DNA from: a virus
Direction: 5' to 3' (one strand)
IMG/VR virus record: IMGVR_UViG_3300032083_003038
Location: 1-39,661 of that record
DNA: 39,661 nt
Below are positions 16,352 to 24,989 of the stretch, one piece after another (within the stretch, counting starts at the first letter, position 1; every line of letters starts with the position of its first letter). The notes under the pieces were generated by a model that was not told where the DNA came from, did no database searches, and saw nothing but the letters and a program-made list of their open reading frames with translations. A program made the position numbers and the translations under genes.

Positions 16352-17718
16352 TGGGAATAACTCGCGTATCATTTCATAGTCGCAACGGCGCGACAGTTTT
16401 GGCGACTCGCAGAACGATCAGGACTCACTTCGGCGGAACTGTCGTAACGGTTCCGAACATGGACCCGTATTCAGTTCTCTTGAGAAATGCCGCAACGGCC
16501 GGTGTTGGCGCCGGGGTCAAGATCAGTGCGTTAACGGAGGAAGCTTCACCAGCGGCCGGTGATTGGATACTCGGCGAAGACGACTCCGGAGTACTGGTTA
16601 AAATCGATGCCGGTAACATCGCTGGTGGCACTGGTCAGTGGACTCTAAACGGGAGCGACCTTCACCCGAATGCACCAGTGTCGGCAAAAAACGTTCTCGT
16701 TGGCGGCACGACGGCGGCGAACTCCGACATCGTGCTGTTAGCAACGGGTGGAGCAGTCTTCAATGAAACGGGAGCCGATGCCGATTTTAGAATAGAATCC
16801 GACAATCAGCAGAACATGTTTTTTGTCGATGCCTCGAGCGACCGAATCGGTTTATGCACTGCAACGCCCGGTGCTACGGACGCATCCAACCGAACGATGT
16901 TGGACTTGTCGGGAAATGCCATCCTCTTAGGTTCCGACAGCGGCTTGCGCACGCGTACGGATGCCACCAACAAAGTCGGTATATTCATCGGACCGCACTA
17001 CGACAACGCCGAAGAGCCTGTCATGGGGATGTTCCTCTCGAACATCAGTGGAGAAAACCGCGTCATTTACGGCGGTGGTAGCGCTAATTACAACGCTGCA
17101 ACGGATATCAGGTTTTACTCTGCGGCAAATTCTACAACGCTCACCGGTACGGAAGTCGCACGCATCACGTCAACAGGGTTTGGGATAGGTGTCTTCCCGC
17201 CGACCGAGGCGTTAGACGTGTTGGGAAATATCAAGGGCACGGGAACGCTGACCATCCCAGGAACGACGACCTTCAACACGGTTGCCTACACTTGGCCGGC
17301 CGCGGACGGGACAAGCGGCCAGCATTTGAGTACCGACGGTGCGGGCACGTTGTCTTGGGCTTCGGCGCCGGGAACGACGGAGTTTACGGTCACGACGACG
17401 GACGCCACGCAAACCGTCATTGGTAGCATCGCAGTTGCTTCCGGCACGAGTAAGACGTTTACGATCAGGGGGCACGGCCGAGAAGACGCAACGGGAGATA
17501 CGCATTCGATTGTGATTGACGGATGCATTCGGAATCAGGGCGGGACCACGGCGCTCGTGGGGGAATTATGGCGCCGAAAGTCCTATGATTCAGGCGGTTC
17601 TGGTTGGGACATTGACGCGGTTGCCAATGACACGTCTGATGAACTGGATATCCGAGTTACGGGCGAAGCGTCCCATACGATAGACTGGCGGTTGGAGGTA
17701 TCCGCAATCACGATATAG
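16351..17718 (+). CDS. Tail fibre 1
   Basis: 455 residues rich in Thr, Gly, Ala and Ser with repeating strands, as in trimeric fibre shafts. Middle segment DRIGLCTATPGATDASNRTM and GFGIGVFPPTEALDVLGNIK are the common fibre-shaft pattern; a WPAADGTSGQHLSTDGAGTL module lies at about 310. The last 110 residues (from FTVTTTDATQTVIGSI to the ASHTIDWRLEVS end) closely match the end of the next fibre gene, so the two share a tip domain. Confidence 0.75.
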   Translation: MGITRVSFHSRNGATVLATRRTIRTHFGGTVVTVPNMDPYSVLLRNAATAGVGAGVKISALTEEASPAAGDWILGEDDSGVLVKIDAGNIAGGTGQWTLNGSDLHPNAPVSAKNVLVGGTTAANSDIVLLATGGAVFNETGADADFRIESDNQQNMFFVDASSDRIGLCTATPGATDASNRTMLDLSGNAILLGSDSGLRTRTDATNKVGIFIGPHYDNAEEPVMGMFLSNISGENRVIYGGGSANYNAATDIRFYSAANSTTLTGTEVARITSTGFGIGVFPPTEALDVLGNIKGTGTLTIPGTTTFNTVAYTWPAADGTSGQHLSTDGAGTLSWASAPGTTEFTVTTTDATQTVIGSIAVASGTSKTFTIRGHGREDATGDTHSIVIDGCIRNQGGTTALVGELWRRKSYDSGGSGWDIDAVANDTSDELDIRVTGEASHTIDWRLEVSAITI

Positions 17719-17759
17719 GTTTCGGTTGTCTCCGTTGAACTAAAAAAGGAGTTAATCTC

Positions 17760-18851
17760 ATGGGTCTTTTACTCGACGTTTCGAACGAATCTCTGATAGC
17801 GGAAGGTGCCGCGACTGATATTGATATCACATTCACCCCGAAGGGAGCGGGCAATCTCCAGTTCGACGGGTTGCAGTGGCCGAATGCTGACGGTACGGCC
17901 AACCAAGTGTTGCAAACTGACGGCGGTGGCGTGTTGAGTTTCGTCACTGCTGGCGGTCCGACGTTCCTGGACTCTACGTTCCGCGTCCAGGACGACGGTG
18001 ACAACACCAAGCAGATTGCTTTTCAGGCATCAGGAATCACGACGGCGACCACCCGTACCATCACGATGCCGGACCAGGACGTCGACTTGACGCCGACGAC
18101 TGGCACGTTTCAGGGTAGCGATGCGGGACTGACCGACATTGCTGGCCTCGCTGTTACCGATGGCAACTTCATTGTTGCTGACGGTGCAAACTGGGTTGTC
18201 GAATCCGGCAGCACGGTAGCCCAATCGATCGGCGGCATTACCCAGGACTTGGATACGCTGGGTGCTCCAACGGCTGACGGTGAATTCATCGTAGCCACGG
18301 GTGCGGGTGCGTTCGCGTATGAAACGGGTGCGACCGCGAGGGCGTCAATGGGTGCGGGAACGCTCGATAACGTGGTCGAGGACACGACGCCACAGCTCGG
18401 CGGCGCGCTGGATGTGAACGGCCAGATCATTACATCAGCTTCTAACGGTGATGTCACGATTACACCAGACGGAACTGGCGCGGTTGTGTTGCTGACGGAT
18501 TTTCGCATTGAGCGATTCACAACACAAACGACCGACGGAACGCAAACCGTTATCGGTTCTCTGGATTTGGTTGACGATCAATCGATCTTCGCCACACTGC
18601 TGGCGATAGGGCGAGAAAATGCGACGGGCGACACACTGTGCGTCGAGATCAAGATCGGCATCCGACGTGAAGGGGCGACGACTGCACTTGTCGGCGAACC
18701 TATTCGAACAATCATCAACCAAACAGGTTCTTCAAGTTGGGACGTGGATGCGGTTGCTGACGACACCGGCGAACAACTTGATATCCGTGTTACTGGCCAA
18801 GCGTCGCACACGATCGATTGGAAAGTAATCTCGTACGAATTGACGGAGTAA
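17760..18851 (+). CDS. Tail fibre 2, mosaic of fibres 1 and 3
   Basis: 363 residues with a strong AAAAAGGAG site before the ATG. The first 70 residues (MGLLLDVSNESLIAEGAATD ... WPNADGTANQVLQTDGGGVL) are paralogous to the start of fibre 3 at 19837. The last 110 residues (DGTQTVIGSL ... QASHTIDWKV) are paralogous to the end of fibre 1. The middle has the widespread phage fibre pattern LDNVVEDTTPQLGGALDVNG. It therefore looks like a recombinant of its two neighbours, and probably one of several receptor-binding fibres. Confidence 0.75.
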   Translation: MGLLLDVSNESLIAEGAATDIDITFTPKGAGNLQFDGLQWPNADGTANQVLQTDGGGVLSFVTAGGPTFLDSTFRVQDDGDNTKQIAFQASGITTATTRTITMPDQDVDLTPTTGTFQGSDAGLTDIAGLAVTDGNFIVADGANWVVESGSTVAQSIGGITQDLDTLGAPTADGEFIVATGAGAFAYETGATARASMGAGTLDNVVEDTTPQLGGALDVNGQIITSASNGDVTITPDGTGAVVLLTDFRIERFTTQTTDGTQTVIGSLDLVDDQSIFATLLAIGRENATGDTLCVEIKIGIRREGATTALVGEPIRTIINQTGSSSWDVDAVADDTGEQLDIRVTGQASHTIDWKVISYELTE

Positions 18852-18857
18852 GACGAA

Positions 18858-19064
18858 ATGGAGCCGAAGGGCACGAGTGTTCTGAACGACAGCAGCTCAT
18901 GTGCACACTGCTGGCATGGCACAGGGCGGATGCTTACGTCAAATCCCCCGAAAACAGAAGAAGTCTGCTGTCAGTGCGGAGTGAGGCGAACATTTTCAAT
19001 ACTAAGCGATGCGGGTTCTGTGAAAGGTCATGGTCCGTTTCATCCACGTAAGTTGACGGAGTAG
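18858..19064 (+). CDS. Small Cys/His zinc-binding protein
   Basis: 68 residues with four Cys in two pairs (SCAHCWH at about 14-20 and VCCQCG at about 36-41) and a C-terminal HGPFHP. This resembles small zinc-ribbon proteins common in phage genomes of marine and freshwater bacteria. It sits among the fibre genes without an obvious structural link. Function unknown. Confidence 0.6.
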   Translation: MEPKGTSVLNDSSSCAHCWHGTGRMLTSNPPKTEEVCCQCGVRRTFSILSDAGSVKGHGPFHPRKLTE

Positions 19065-19069
19065 CTGAA

Positions 19070-19309
19070 ATGGAGTCATCAAGTGAGCCAGTCTTGAAGT
19101 TTTACGAGAGCAATGAAACATTCGAGTCGTCACACGTCAGCCTGATTCCAGAATGTGAAAAGATGGTTTTTACTGGCGTCGATGGGCAGTCGATTGCTGA
19201 AATTGATTTGCAAGATGGAACAGTGACGATCCATCAAGAAGGCAAACTTCCCGAAGCTGCAAAGTTGTTTTGGGATACTGTTGCGCAGTACATGCCAGGC
19301 GGGGCCTAA
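19070..19309 (+). CDS. Hypothetical protein
   Basis: 79 residues, 6 bases after the previous gene. A strand-rich middle (MVFTGVDGQSIAEIDLQDGT) is followed by a helix (EAAKLFWDTVAQYMPG). No family recognised; acidic and soluble. Spacing within the operon supports it as a real gene. Confidence 0.6.
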   Translation: MESSSEPVLKFYESNETFESSHVSLIPECEKMVFTGVDGQSIAEIDLQDGTVTIHQEGKLPEAAKLFWDTVAQYMPGGA

Positions 19310-19320
19310 GAGGGTAATCA

Positions 19321-19827
19321 ATGGGAACTGAACTACAAGCGGCAGAACAAGTTGACGTGCGAACGATCATTTCGGAGCGTATCAAGAAAGAATTCGTGAC
19401 ACTGCTTCCTCAAGAAACGTGGGACCTTGCCGTCAATCAGGTTATCGACAAGTTCGTCAATGATACTGTCGATAACGAAGGCCGCTACAACGAGAAGCGA
19501 AATCCATCGGAACTAACGACTATCATCAAGACGGCCCTGGGCGAAGCCGTTCAACAGAGAGCACAAGAGGAAGTTGCCAAGGCCATCGAACAACACGAGC
19601 TGCTTGGGGTGGGCAAGCTGATCGAACAGCATTGGCAAGAGGTGCTATTAAAGGCTGTCGGCTCGTTTATCAGTCAGCTTGCAGCAAATCTTGCGCAGGA
19701 TGCTGCGCTGACGGCAGCACGGAATATAAAGATTGTCGACACCTGCCCGTCATGTCATCAATCGCAGTGGCGAATCGCTGCTGATGATCCGGGTTCGTGC
19801 AACCAGTGCGGCCAACAAATGTGGTAA
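19321..19827 (+). CDS. Helical protein with C-terminal zinc ribbon
   Basis: 168 residues. The first 130 are helical with amphipathic segments (TIIKTALGEAVQQRAQEEVAK; LKAVGSFISQLAANLAQ). The C terminus carries a four-Cys ribbon, CPSCH and CNQCG about 19 residues apart. Such a ribbon suggests nucleic acid or protein binding. It lies between two fibre genes; function unknown, perhaps an accessory of fibre assembly. Confidence 0.6.
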   Translation: MGTELQAAEQVDVRTIISERIKKEFVTLLPQETWDLAVNQVIDKFVNDTVDNEGRYNEKRNPSELTTIIKTALGEAVQQRAQEEVAKAIEQHELLGVGKLIEQHWQEVLLKAVGSFISQLAANLAQDAALTAARNIKIVDTCPSCHQSQWRIAADDPGSCNQCGQQMW

Positions 19828-19836
19828 TCAAATAAC

Positions 19837-21069
19837 ATGGGCCTATTAATCGACACCAACAATGAGACGATCCAAGCCGAAGGCGCGGCTGCCAATATCG
19901 ACATCACGATTACTCCCAAGGCGAGCGGCAATATAGTTCTGGACAGTCTAAAATGGCCGAATGCCGATGGCACCGCGAATCAAGTGTTGCAAACGGACGG
20001 CGCCGGCAATCTGTCTTTTGCGACGGCCGGGGGTGGTAGCAGTGAATGGACGGATGGCGGGACGTTTCTGCATCCAACGGACGCGACCACGGAGCACGTT
20101 GTAATCGGTGCAACGACAAACGCAAGTGGCGCTCAGTTGGAAATAAAGAACGCAGCTGGAGACAATGCTGCGAAAATGCTTGTTCTTGACCATGACTCTA
20201 CGTCCAGTAGCAATCAAATAATCGTGGAGATAGATTCCGATCCGGTGCTTGGCACTATAACGGAGTACGATCTTAGAGGCCTAGACATCCACCTGTTTCC
20301 GAATTTGACTCAAGATGTTGAAGGTGAAGTACAGCTGTTCTTGAACAGAAATAGACTTGATTTAGACAATATCACGATAGGTAATTCAGAAGACGGAACA
20401 TTGGCGCAAACAATACGGGGCATCTGGTTTGACGTTGCGGGTAATCCAACGTTAAATGACACCGATGGTACCAACGGGATCGAGATGACGCTTACGGGGG
20501 CTCAGATTAGTACCTCGACTAATCCAACTCTCACATCTGTTGCAGGGTCTTCGACGATCGATTCATATGGGGCTTTCATAACGGCACAAGTGATTAGCGC
20601 CGGAAATTCAAACCTTGATGTAAACGTTGATGGCGTCCGTTTAATTTCCGGTGGAAACTTAACGACGACAGGTACGACTGCGCACCGGGGTGTGTACATA
20701 CTAAGCGTAACAGGCACAGCGGACACGAACTACGGTTTGCAGATTGGTACGGTGTCTGGTGCCACGACGAACTGGGGAGTTCATCAGGCCACGGCGGACA
20801 AAAACTATTTCGGTTCTCAAACCGGTTTCGGAAACGAAACACCGTCGGCCCAGGTGCATGTCGACCAGTCGAGCACAACCGCAGCGATACCCGTCCTGTA
20901 CCTCGACCAAGCAGACATTTCGGAAGAAATGATCGAGTTCAATACGACCATCGGCACGGGTAATGCAATTGAGGCAATCGGCGCCAAAACATTGACGACC
21001 ACGCACTTTATCAAGGTCACCTTACCGGGTGGTCTGACTCGGTACATTCCAGTAGGTACGATCGCGTAG
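19837..21069 (+). CDS. Tail fibre 3
   Basis: 410 residues. The first 70 (MGLLIDTNNETIQAEGAAAN ... WPNADGTANQVLQTDGAGNL) match the N terminus of fibre 2, probably the unit that attaches to the baseplate. The shaft is Thr/Gly/Asn-rich (TQDVEGEVQLFLNRNRLDLD; TTGTTAHRGVYILSVTG) and the C terminus (HFIKVTLPGGLTRYIPVGTI) is a short domain unlike the tips of fibres 1 and 2. Likely an alternative receptor-binding fibre. Confidence 0.75.
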   Translation: MGLLIDTNNETIQAEGAAANIDITITPKASGNIVLDSLKWPNADGTANQVLQTDGAGNLSFATAGGGSSEWTDGGTFLHPTDATTEHVVIGATTNASGAQLEIKNAAGDNAAKMLVLDHDSTSSSNQIIVEIDSDPVLGTITEYDLRGLDIHLFPNLTQDVEGEVQLFLNRNRLDLDNITIGNSEDGTLAQTIRGIWFDVAGNPTLNDTDGTNGIEMTLTGAQISTSTNPTLTSVAGSSTIDSYGAFITAQVISAGNSNLDVNVDGVRLISGGNLTTTGTTAHRGVYILSVTGTADTNYGLQIGTVSGATTNWGVHQATADKNYFGSQTGFGNETPSAQVHVDQSSTTAAIPVLYLDQADISEEMIEFNTTIGTGNAIEAIGAKTLTTTHFIKVTLPGGLTRYIPVGTIA

Positions 21070-21082
21070 TAGCAAAGAGACG

Positions 21083-21325
21083 ATGACGACTAAACCAGAA
21101 AACCGCATCGAGAAGAACGACAAACCGGCTGAGCGTGACCCGTTGGTCGACGCCCGCGCAATGGTCGCCGAGGCGGACAAGAAGAACCGCGAGGCATTTC
21201 TAGCTGGCTTGAATAAGCTACAGCAGCAATATGGGTTAACGGTTGCGATCGATAACGACGTCACCATTCAGTGGGGCAACCAGGTCTTGAAACCCCAGCT
21301 GACGATAAAGAAAATCGATTCGTGA
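21083..21325 (+). CDS. Hypothetical protein
   Basis: 80 residues. Charged helical N-terminal half (DARAMVAEADKKNREAFLAG) and a strand-rich C-terminal half (YGLTVAIDNDVTIQWGNQVL). Resembles small phage proteins found between fibre and lysis genes, but no function is known to me. Confidence 0.6.
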   Translation: MTTKPENRIEKNDKPAERDPLVDARAMVAEADKKNREAFLAGLNKLQQQYGLTVAIDNDVTIQWGNQVLKPQLTIKKIDS

Positions 21326-21386
21326 GAGAGTGGTAATCAGGTCTGTCCAATATCTGATTAGTCGAAATTCAGACGGAGAAACGGAC

Positions 21387-21590
21387 ATGCCTGACGAAGA
21401 AATCAGGAAAATAGTCGATGCCGCCAGTGCCGCGAACGGGTTGAACCCGGTCGATTTCGTTCAGATGACCTTGCAAGGGTGCTTGGCGATCGCCGTGGTC
21501 GCTCTATGGCGTACGCATCTGAAGCTGGTTACAAAGCTGTTCGACATGCATAAGGATTTCGGGAAAGTAAGGGACCACTACGAACGATGA
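21387..21590 (+). CDS. Small single-span membrane protein, possible holin partner
   Basis: 67 residues from the ATG at 21387, which has CGGAG about 8 bases before it. One hydrophobic stretch (LQGCLAIAVVALW, about residues 29-41) with a charged C-terminal tail. The stop overlaps the next membrane protein start by four bases (ATGA), so the pair is translationally coupled. Two small membrane proteins after the tail genes suggest a lysis pair; inferred from position. Confidence 0.55.
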   Translation: MPDEEIRKIVDAASAANGLNPVDFVQMTLQGCLAIAVVALWRTHLKLVTKLFDMHKDFGKVRDHYER

Positions 21591-21943
21591 GCGACACAAC
21601 TGACAGCGGACTCAATTCGTTGCAGGTGAAGATTGACGCGCTCGAGAAGCATCTGAATCTGCATATCGATTATCAACGTCAGGCCGTGGACAAGGCACAG
21701 CATGAGTTGCGAGAGCGGTTGTCTGGCATGAACGAATTCCGCGAAACACTCAAAGATCAGGCGTCACAATTCGTGACGAGACAGGAATTGAGCACCCGGC
21801 TGAACTCTCTACAGGACAAAGTCAGTTTGCATCAGGACATCATATCCAATTGGCAAGGTCGCGGCTGGGCAGTTGGTTTCGCCGTCACCGCTGTCAGTGG
21901 CTCGATTGCCGCCGCTGTTTCTTGGATTATTAAGTCGTTGTAA
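21587..21943 (+). CDS. Coiled-coil protein with C-terminal membrane anchor, holin-like
   Basis: 118 residues. Residues 10-90 are helical with heptads (LQVKIDALEKHLNLHIDYQR; TRQELSTRLNSLQDKVSLHQ), including MNEFRETLKDQASQFVTRQE, a pattern common to a widespread phage family with a C-terminal anchor. The last 25 residues (GWAVGFAVTAVSGSIAAAVS) are one membrane span. Such proteins are often annotated as holin or XhlA-like. Together with the preceding gene it is the best lysis candidate on the late strand. Confidence 0.6.
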   Translation: MSDTTDSGLNSLQVKIDALEKHLNLHIDYQRQAVDKAQHELRERLSGMNEFRETLKDQASQFVTRQELSTRLNSLQDKVSLHQDIISNWQGRGWAVGFAVTAVSGSIAAAVSWIIKSL

Positions 21944-21962
21944 GACGCGGGAGGCATTGGAT

Positions 21963-22187
21963 TTGGATACGGACGTTTACGTTGAGGAAAGTCTATCGCC
22001 GGTCGCAAAGGTCAACTTGTGTAGAAAGCCTGAATGGCTTAGAGTCACATCTGCTGGCTGGATTCGCCGACCACGGATTGGAATAATTGACCGGGGGCGA
22101 TTCGACAGCCGATTTGAACCAAAGCGCCGTAAGGCGTTGCCATGTCAACGATTCAAACCCACGATGGAGGTTTATTCCCATGCTTAA
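21963..22187 (+). CDS. Possible small basic protein
   Basis: A frame of 74 residues from a TTG at 21963, with GGGAGG about 8 bases upstream, fills the gap between the holin-like gene and the secreted-protein gene. Residues are basic and Arg-rich (WIRRPRIGIIDRGRFDSRFE). It could be coding or a non-coding spacer; no family was recognised and the start is non-ATG. Confidence 0.35.
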   Translation: MDTDVYVEESLSPVAKVNLCRKPEWLRVTSAGWIRRPRIGIIDRGRFDSRFEPKRRKALPCQRFKPTMEVYSHA

Positions 22188-22392
22188 CGCACTCATTCTT
22201 GCCGCGGCCATTTCGACAGGTAGCCCGTCAGCATGCACGGGAGCCGCTTGTAGCGTCGCTCCGGCAAAGGCCTACCCACAACAGGTTCAGCGGTCGGATG
22301 GCTTCCTAAGACAGCGGACCGTGTTCAGGCGTGGTTTCCGCTTTAGGTTCCGAGAGCGGCGGATGTTTCTACGTCGCGGCGGCTGCGGTTAA
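22180..22392 (+). CDS. Small secreted Arg-rich protein
   Basis: 70 residues with GGAGG 9 bases before the ATG. The first 20 or so residues (MLNALILAAAISTGSPSACT) look like a signal peptide of planctomycete style, followed by a short region with two Cys and a strongly Arg/Phe-rich tail (RTVFRRGFRFRFRERRMFLR). It is the last gene of the plus-strand late block and overlaps the convergent minus-strand gene by 50 bases. A membrane-active role would fit the basic tail but is a guess. Confidence 0.5.
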   Translation: MLNALILAAAISTGSPSACTGAACSVAPAKAYPQQVQRSDGFLRQRTVFRRGFRFRFRERRMFLRRGGCG

Positions 22393-22678
22393 CGGCAGCT
22401 CGCTTTAGACCCTTGAGCTTTTCTCCCTGGGGACCGAACCACACATTGGCCTCATTCGACGCTTTTATTGTTTTTCGCAAAGCTCGCCGTTCGGTTGTGG
22501 CTTCTTTTAATTTCGCCATCGTTGCAGTCAACTCCGCAACGATGTCGTTGACTGCGCCTTCGACAACCGTTTGGATGACGCCGCATTGAGTATGGCTGTC
22601 TAGGTTGTCCTTGTTTCTTCGACAATGCGACCAGATGTCCCAAATTGCTTGCTCGATTACTTTGCTGGGATTCGACAT
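22343..22678 (-). CDS. Hypothetical helical protein
   Basis: 111 residues, last gene of the minus operon. N-terminal helix (SKVIEQAIWDIWSHCRRNKD), a hydrophobic middle (VIQTVVEGAVNDIVAELTAT) and a basic C-terminal half. No family recognised. Its start overlaps the kinase gene end by 22 bases. Confidence 0.55.
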   Translation of the reverse strand: MSNPSKVIEQAIWDIWSHCRRNKDNLDSHTQCGVIQTVVEGAVNDIVAELTATMAKLKEATTERRALRKTIKASNEANVWFGPQGEKLKGLKRAAVNRSRRDVETSAALGT

Positions 22679-23097
22679 TCGCCTAACTCCTCCGACGTTA
22701 GTGGCTCGAATTTCTCTTGCATGCGATCAATCGCGGCGATCAAACCGTCAGCGTGATCTTGGTCAACGGCCGTCTTTGCTGCGCGTTGCTTACACACCGC
22801 TGGGGGCGCGTCGATTTGCACGAACGATCTAGTCCAGGACTCTGACTTCCATTCATCCCGACGTTTTTTTGTGGTGTTCGTTGCGTCCAGGATCACAGTC
22901 TCATGACCAGCGAGAAACAGTGCTCGTACCATGACGTGAGCGATCGCCCAGACGAATGGCTCGGCAAGTCCAATAAAAGGCTTACCATGCAAAGCAAGGC
23001 GAATTGAATCCGGATTGACGATAGGATCGCCCTGGCTTCTAGTCCATGTAGTTTTACCGGATTGTGGTAGTCCAACGGTCAGAATGAGATTCTTCAC
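22657..23097 (-). CDS. P-loop kinase, polynucleotide-kinase-like
   Basis: 146 residues of the AAA_33/Pnk kinase type. Walker A GLPQSGKT at 9-16, a NPDSIR box at 29-34 (the Asp is at the place of the catalytic Asp in T4 Pnk), and DATNTTKKRR at 71-80, a family signature. Members transfer phosphate to 5-prime ends of RNA or DNA. It starts in an ATGA overlap with the upstream HAD phosphatase gene, and the pair together correspond to the two halves of T4 Pnkp. Substrate not visible from sequence. Confidence 0.75.
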   Translation of the reverse strand: MKNLILTVGLPQSGKTTWTRSQGDPIVNPDSIRLALHGKPFIGLAEPFVWAIAHVMVRALFLAGHETVILDATNTTKKRRDEWKSESWTRSFVQIDAPPAVCKQRAAKTAVDQDHADGLIAAIDRMQEKFEPLTSEELGECRIPAK

Positions 23098-23744
23098 TGT
23101 AGTTTCTCGCTATGCTTTAGGATAAGGCTGGCAAACTCGGCCGCCTCGTGCTTCGGAAGTGCAAGCCAGCCCACGGGCTTGCCAAAATCGACCCGGACGC
23201 AGTTGCGCCATGTCGTTACAATCATCTTCAAGTCACCTTCATCGTCGTCATCGATACGACCTTTCGAATGTGTTCCTTGTAATCCAAGTTCGTGCCTGTC
23301 GACGAATGCGCGACATTCACGGAGAGCTCTGTCGAAGTCATAGTTCTCAACGTCCTTCGTTGGCCGGCAGATCACTGCCCGATCGTCCACATAAGCGACG
23401 GCCATCGGTTTTCCAGGAAGTTTCCAAATGCCGTGATAATCAAACGCATGCTTATCGAGCCACGCAACGACAGGGTCTAACTCCGTGCGGCTGGTATGAA
23501 TCAGCACGCGAGCAAAGTCGCTCAAAGCGCGTATAAATCGGACAGCACCAGAAATAGGTAGTCCGATATGGTTATCGCCTTTCCATCCGTCGTAGTGGGC
23601 TAGAACCCCGTCCAGGTCAACGCATACCGTTTTCCTCATAGTGCTTTCTCCTACAGCCGTCTCCCGCATACGAGCGCGGCGTTCTATCGCATCGTCGAGC
23701 CGAGACTGCTCGGCGTCGTGTTCGAGCTTTTCGAAGTAATCCAT
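23094..23744 (-). CDS. HAD-family phosphatase
   Basis: 216 residues. After a 35-residue helical lead, the HAD core is complete: motif I VDLDGVLA with D43 and D45, motif II LIHTSR with T84/S85, motif III K112 in LPGKPMAVAY, and motif IV VDDRAV with D120/D121. The last 60 residues are an extra domain (RNCVRVDFGKPVGWLALPKH). A second Met at residue 36 could be a later start. Co-translated with the kinase, it probably removes 3-prime or other phosphates as the phosphatase half of an end-healing pair. Confidence 0.75.
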   Translation of the reverse strand: MDYFEKLEHDAEQSRLDDAIERRARMRETAVGESTMRKTVCVDLDGVLAHYDGWKGDNHIGLPISGAVRFIRALSDFARVLIHTSRTELDPVVAWLDKHAFDYHGIWKLPGKPMAVAYVDDRAVICRPTKDVENYDFDRALRECRAFVDRHELGLQGTHSKGRIDDDDEGDLKMIVTTWRNCVRVDFGKPVGWLALPKHEAAEFASLILKHSEKLQ

Positions 23745-23747
23745 ATA

Positions 23748-24989
23748 TCAATCCACCAGCCCCAGCCATTGGAGGCCCTCGTAGCTCCAGTTGTACGTTT
23801 GCTGAAATTGTTTCTGCCCCGGATGTGCGAATCGCAAGGCACTTTCCAATAAGCGAATCGCTTGGTCGAAATACTTCTGCGTGCCCGTCACTTTGTACGC
23901 CCACGCAAATGCCGGCATACACCATCCGGACACGTCTGGAGCTGGTACATCCGCTACGTTCCCGGCTAGGTAGAGGCCCCAGACGGTTCCCAACGAAGCT
24001 GGTAATCGAATCAGTGGCGCGGGCACTTCCCGGTAGCAAGTCCACATCGCATCGCAGAGCACTGGCACCGCTTTCTCAATCCATGCGTTGCGGGTGTCAT
24101 CAAAACCGTTTCGGTGCCAAGCGATGATTCCCTTAGCGCAGTGCGCCAGCATGAACGACTGCCACGGCTGTTGAGGCGTTACGAGCGACATCGGCTCTTG
24201 GTGCGACGCCCAGTTGAACCATTCGACGTGTTTAGGAATGATTGTGTCGAGGATATGGTCCATCATCTTGAGCCGTTTGGTCCACATGTACTCGGGTAAC
24301 GACTTAGCAAATTCGTGTTCGTGATATGGCAGAGCATTGACGAACGCCTGCAACACCAAGCTGAAGGGCCGCGCGTACTCGGCTTTCTCAAAGTTGGTCG
24401 CTCCTGGTTTGACGACATGCGGATGGGCGAAGCCGTTGAGATAAGCCTTGGCAATTAGAGTGTTGATTGCCCGGCGCGTCCAGTCTGCCATTGTCATCCT
24501 AGGAATCATTGCCGCTAACCCGTCCGTGTGATTGCTGAACGCTGCGCCAGCATGTAGTTTGTCAGCGATACCATCGGGCGGCGTTAGACAATGGGAAATC
24601 CATCCGTCGCGAATTAACAGCGCAGCGTGATCGAGGCACTCTCCTCGACTCTCCCCACGTACGGGCAATAAGCGGCTGAACATTTCATACACTTTCGGGC
24701 CGTCGTATCCATTCCCGCAAGCGTAAAGCGCGTTTTCCTGACGGGGCGAGCGTGGGTTGCTACTGCCGGGCACAACCTGATCGCTCTGGCGCGCGTGGCG
24801 ATCGATCCACTTGCGATAGAGCGGCGTTTTGTCGTAGTGGGGTTTATCGTCCACGAGTCGGACAGCGTTATCCCAATATTCCTCGACGATGGGGTGCGGC
24901 GCGGGCGGCGGGTGAGATTGGAGCACGTCGATTGTCACGGGCAAGTCCAAGTCGTGGGACTCTGTCGCGTCGCTGATTCTGATTTTCAT
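23748..24989 (-). CDS. Large alpha-helical protein of unknown function
   Basis: 413 residues, the largest gene of unknown role in the minus operon. Repeating helical segments with many Trp, His and Tyr (MTMADWTRRAINTLIAKAYL; PWQSFMLAHCAKGIIAWHRN; PAFAWAYKVTGTQKYFDQAI; NWSYEGLQWLGL at the end) suggest an alpha/alpha toroid like those of six-hairpin glycosidases and polysaccharide lyases. No catalytic motif can be named and no signal peptide is present. It could act on cell-surface glycans or be an unrelated helical-repeat protein. Confidence 0.5.
   Translation of the reverse strand: MKIRISDATESHDLDLPVTIDVLQSHPPPAPHPIVEEYWDNAVRLVDDKPHYDKTPLYRKWIDRHARQSDQVVPGSSNPRSPRQENALYACGNGYDGPKVYEMFSRLLPVRGESRGECLDHAALLIRDGWISHCLTPPDGIADKLHAGAAFSNHTDGLAAMIPRMTMADWTRRAINTLIAKAYLNGFAHPHVVKPGATNFEKAEYARPFSLVLQAFVNALPYHEHEFAKSLPEYMWTKRLKMMDHILDTIIPKHVEWFNWASHQEPMSLVTPQQPWQSFMLAHCAKGIIAWHRNGFDDTRNAWIEKAVPVLCDAMWTCYREVPAPLIRLPASLGTVWGLYLAGNVADVPAPDVSGWCMPAFAWAYKVTGTQKYFDQAIRLLESALRFAHPGQKQFQQTYNWSYEGLQWLGLVD

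Noticed and set aside
22000-22180. tRNA gene suggested by a GATTCAAACCC stretch near 22152
   Set aside because: The stretch cannot form a T stem and no acceptor stem pairs around it.
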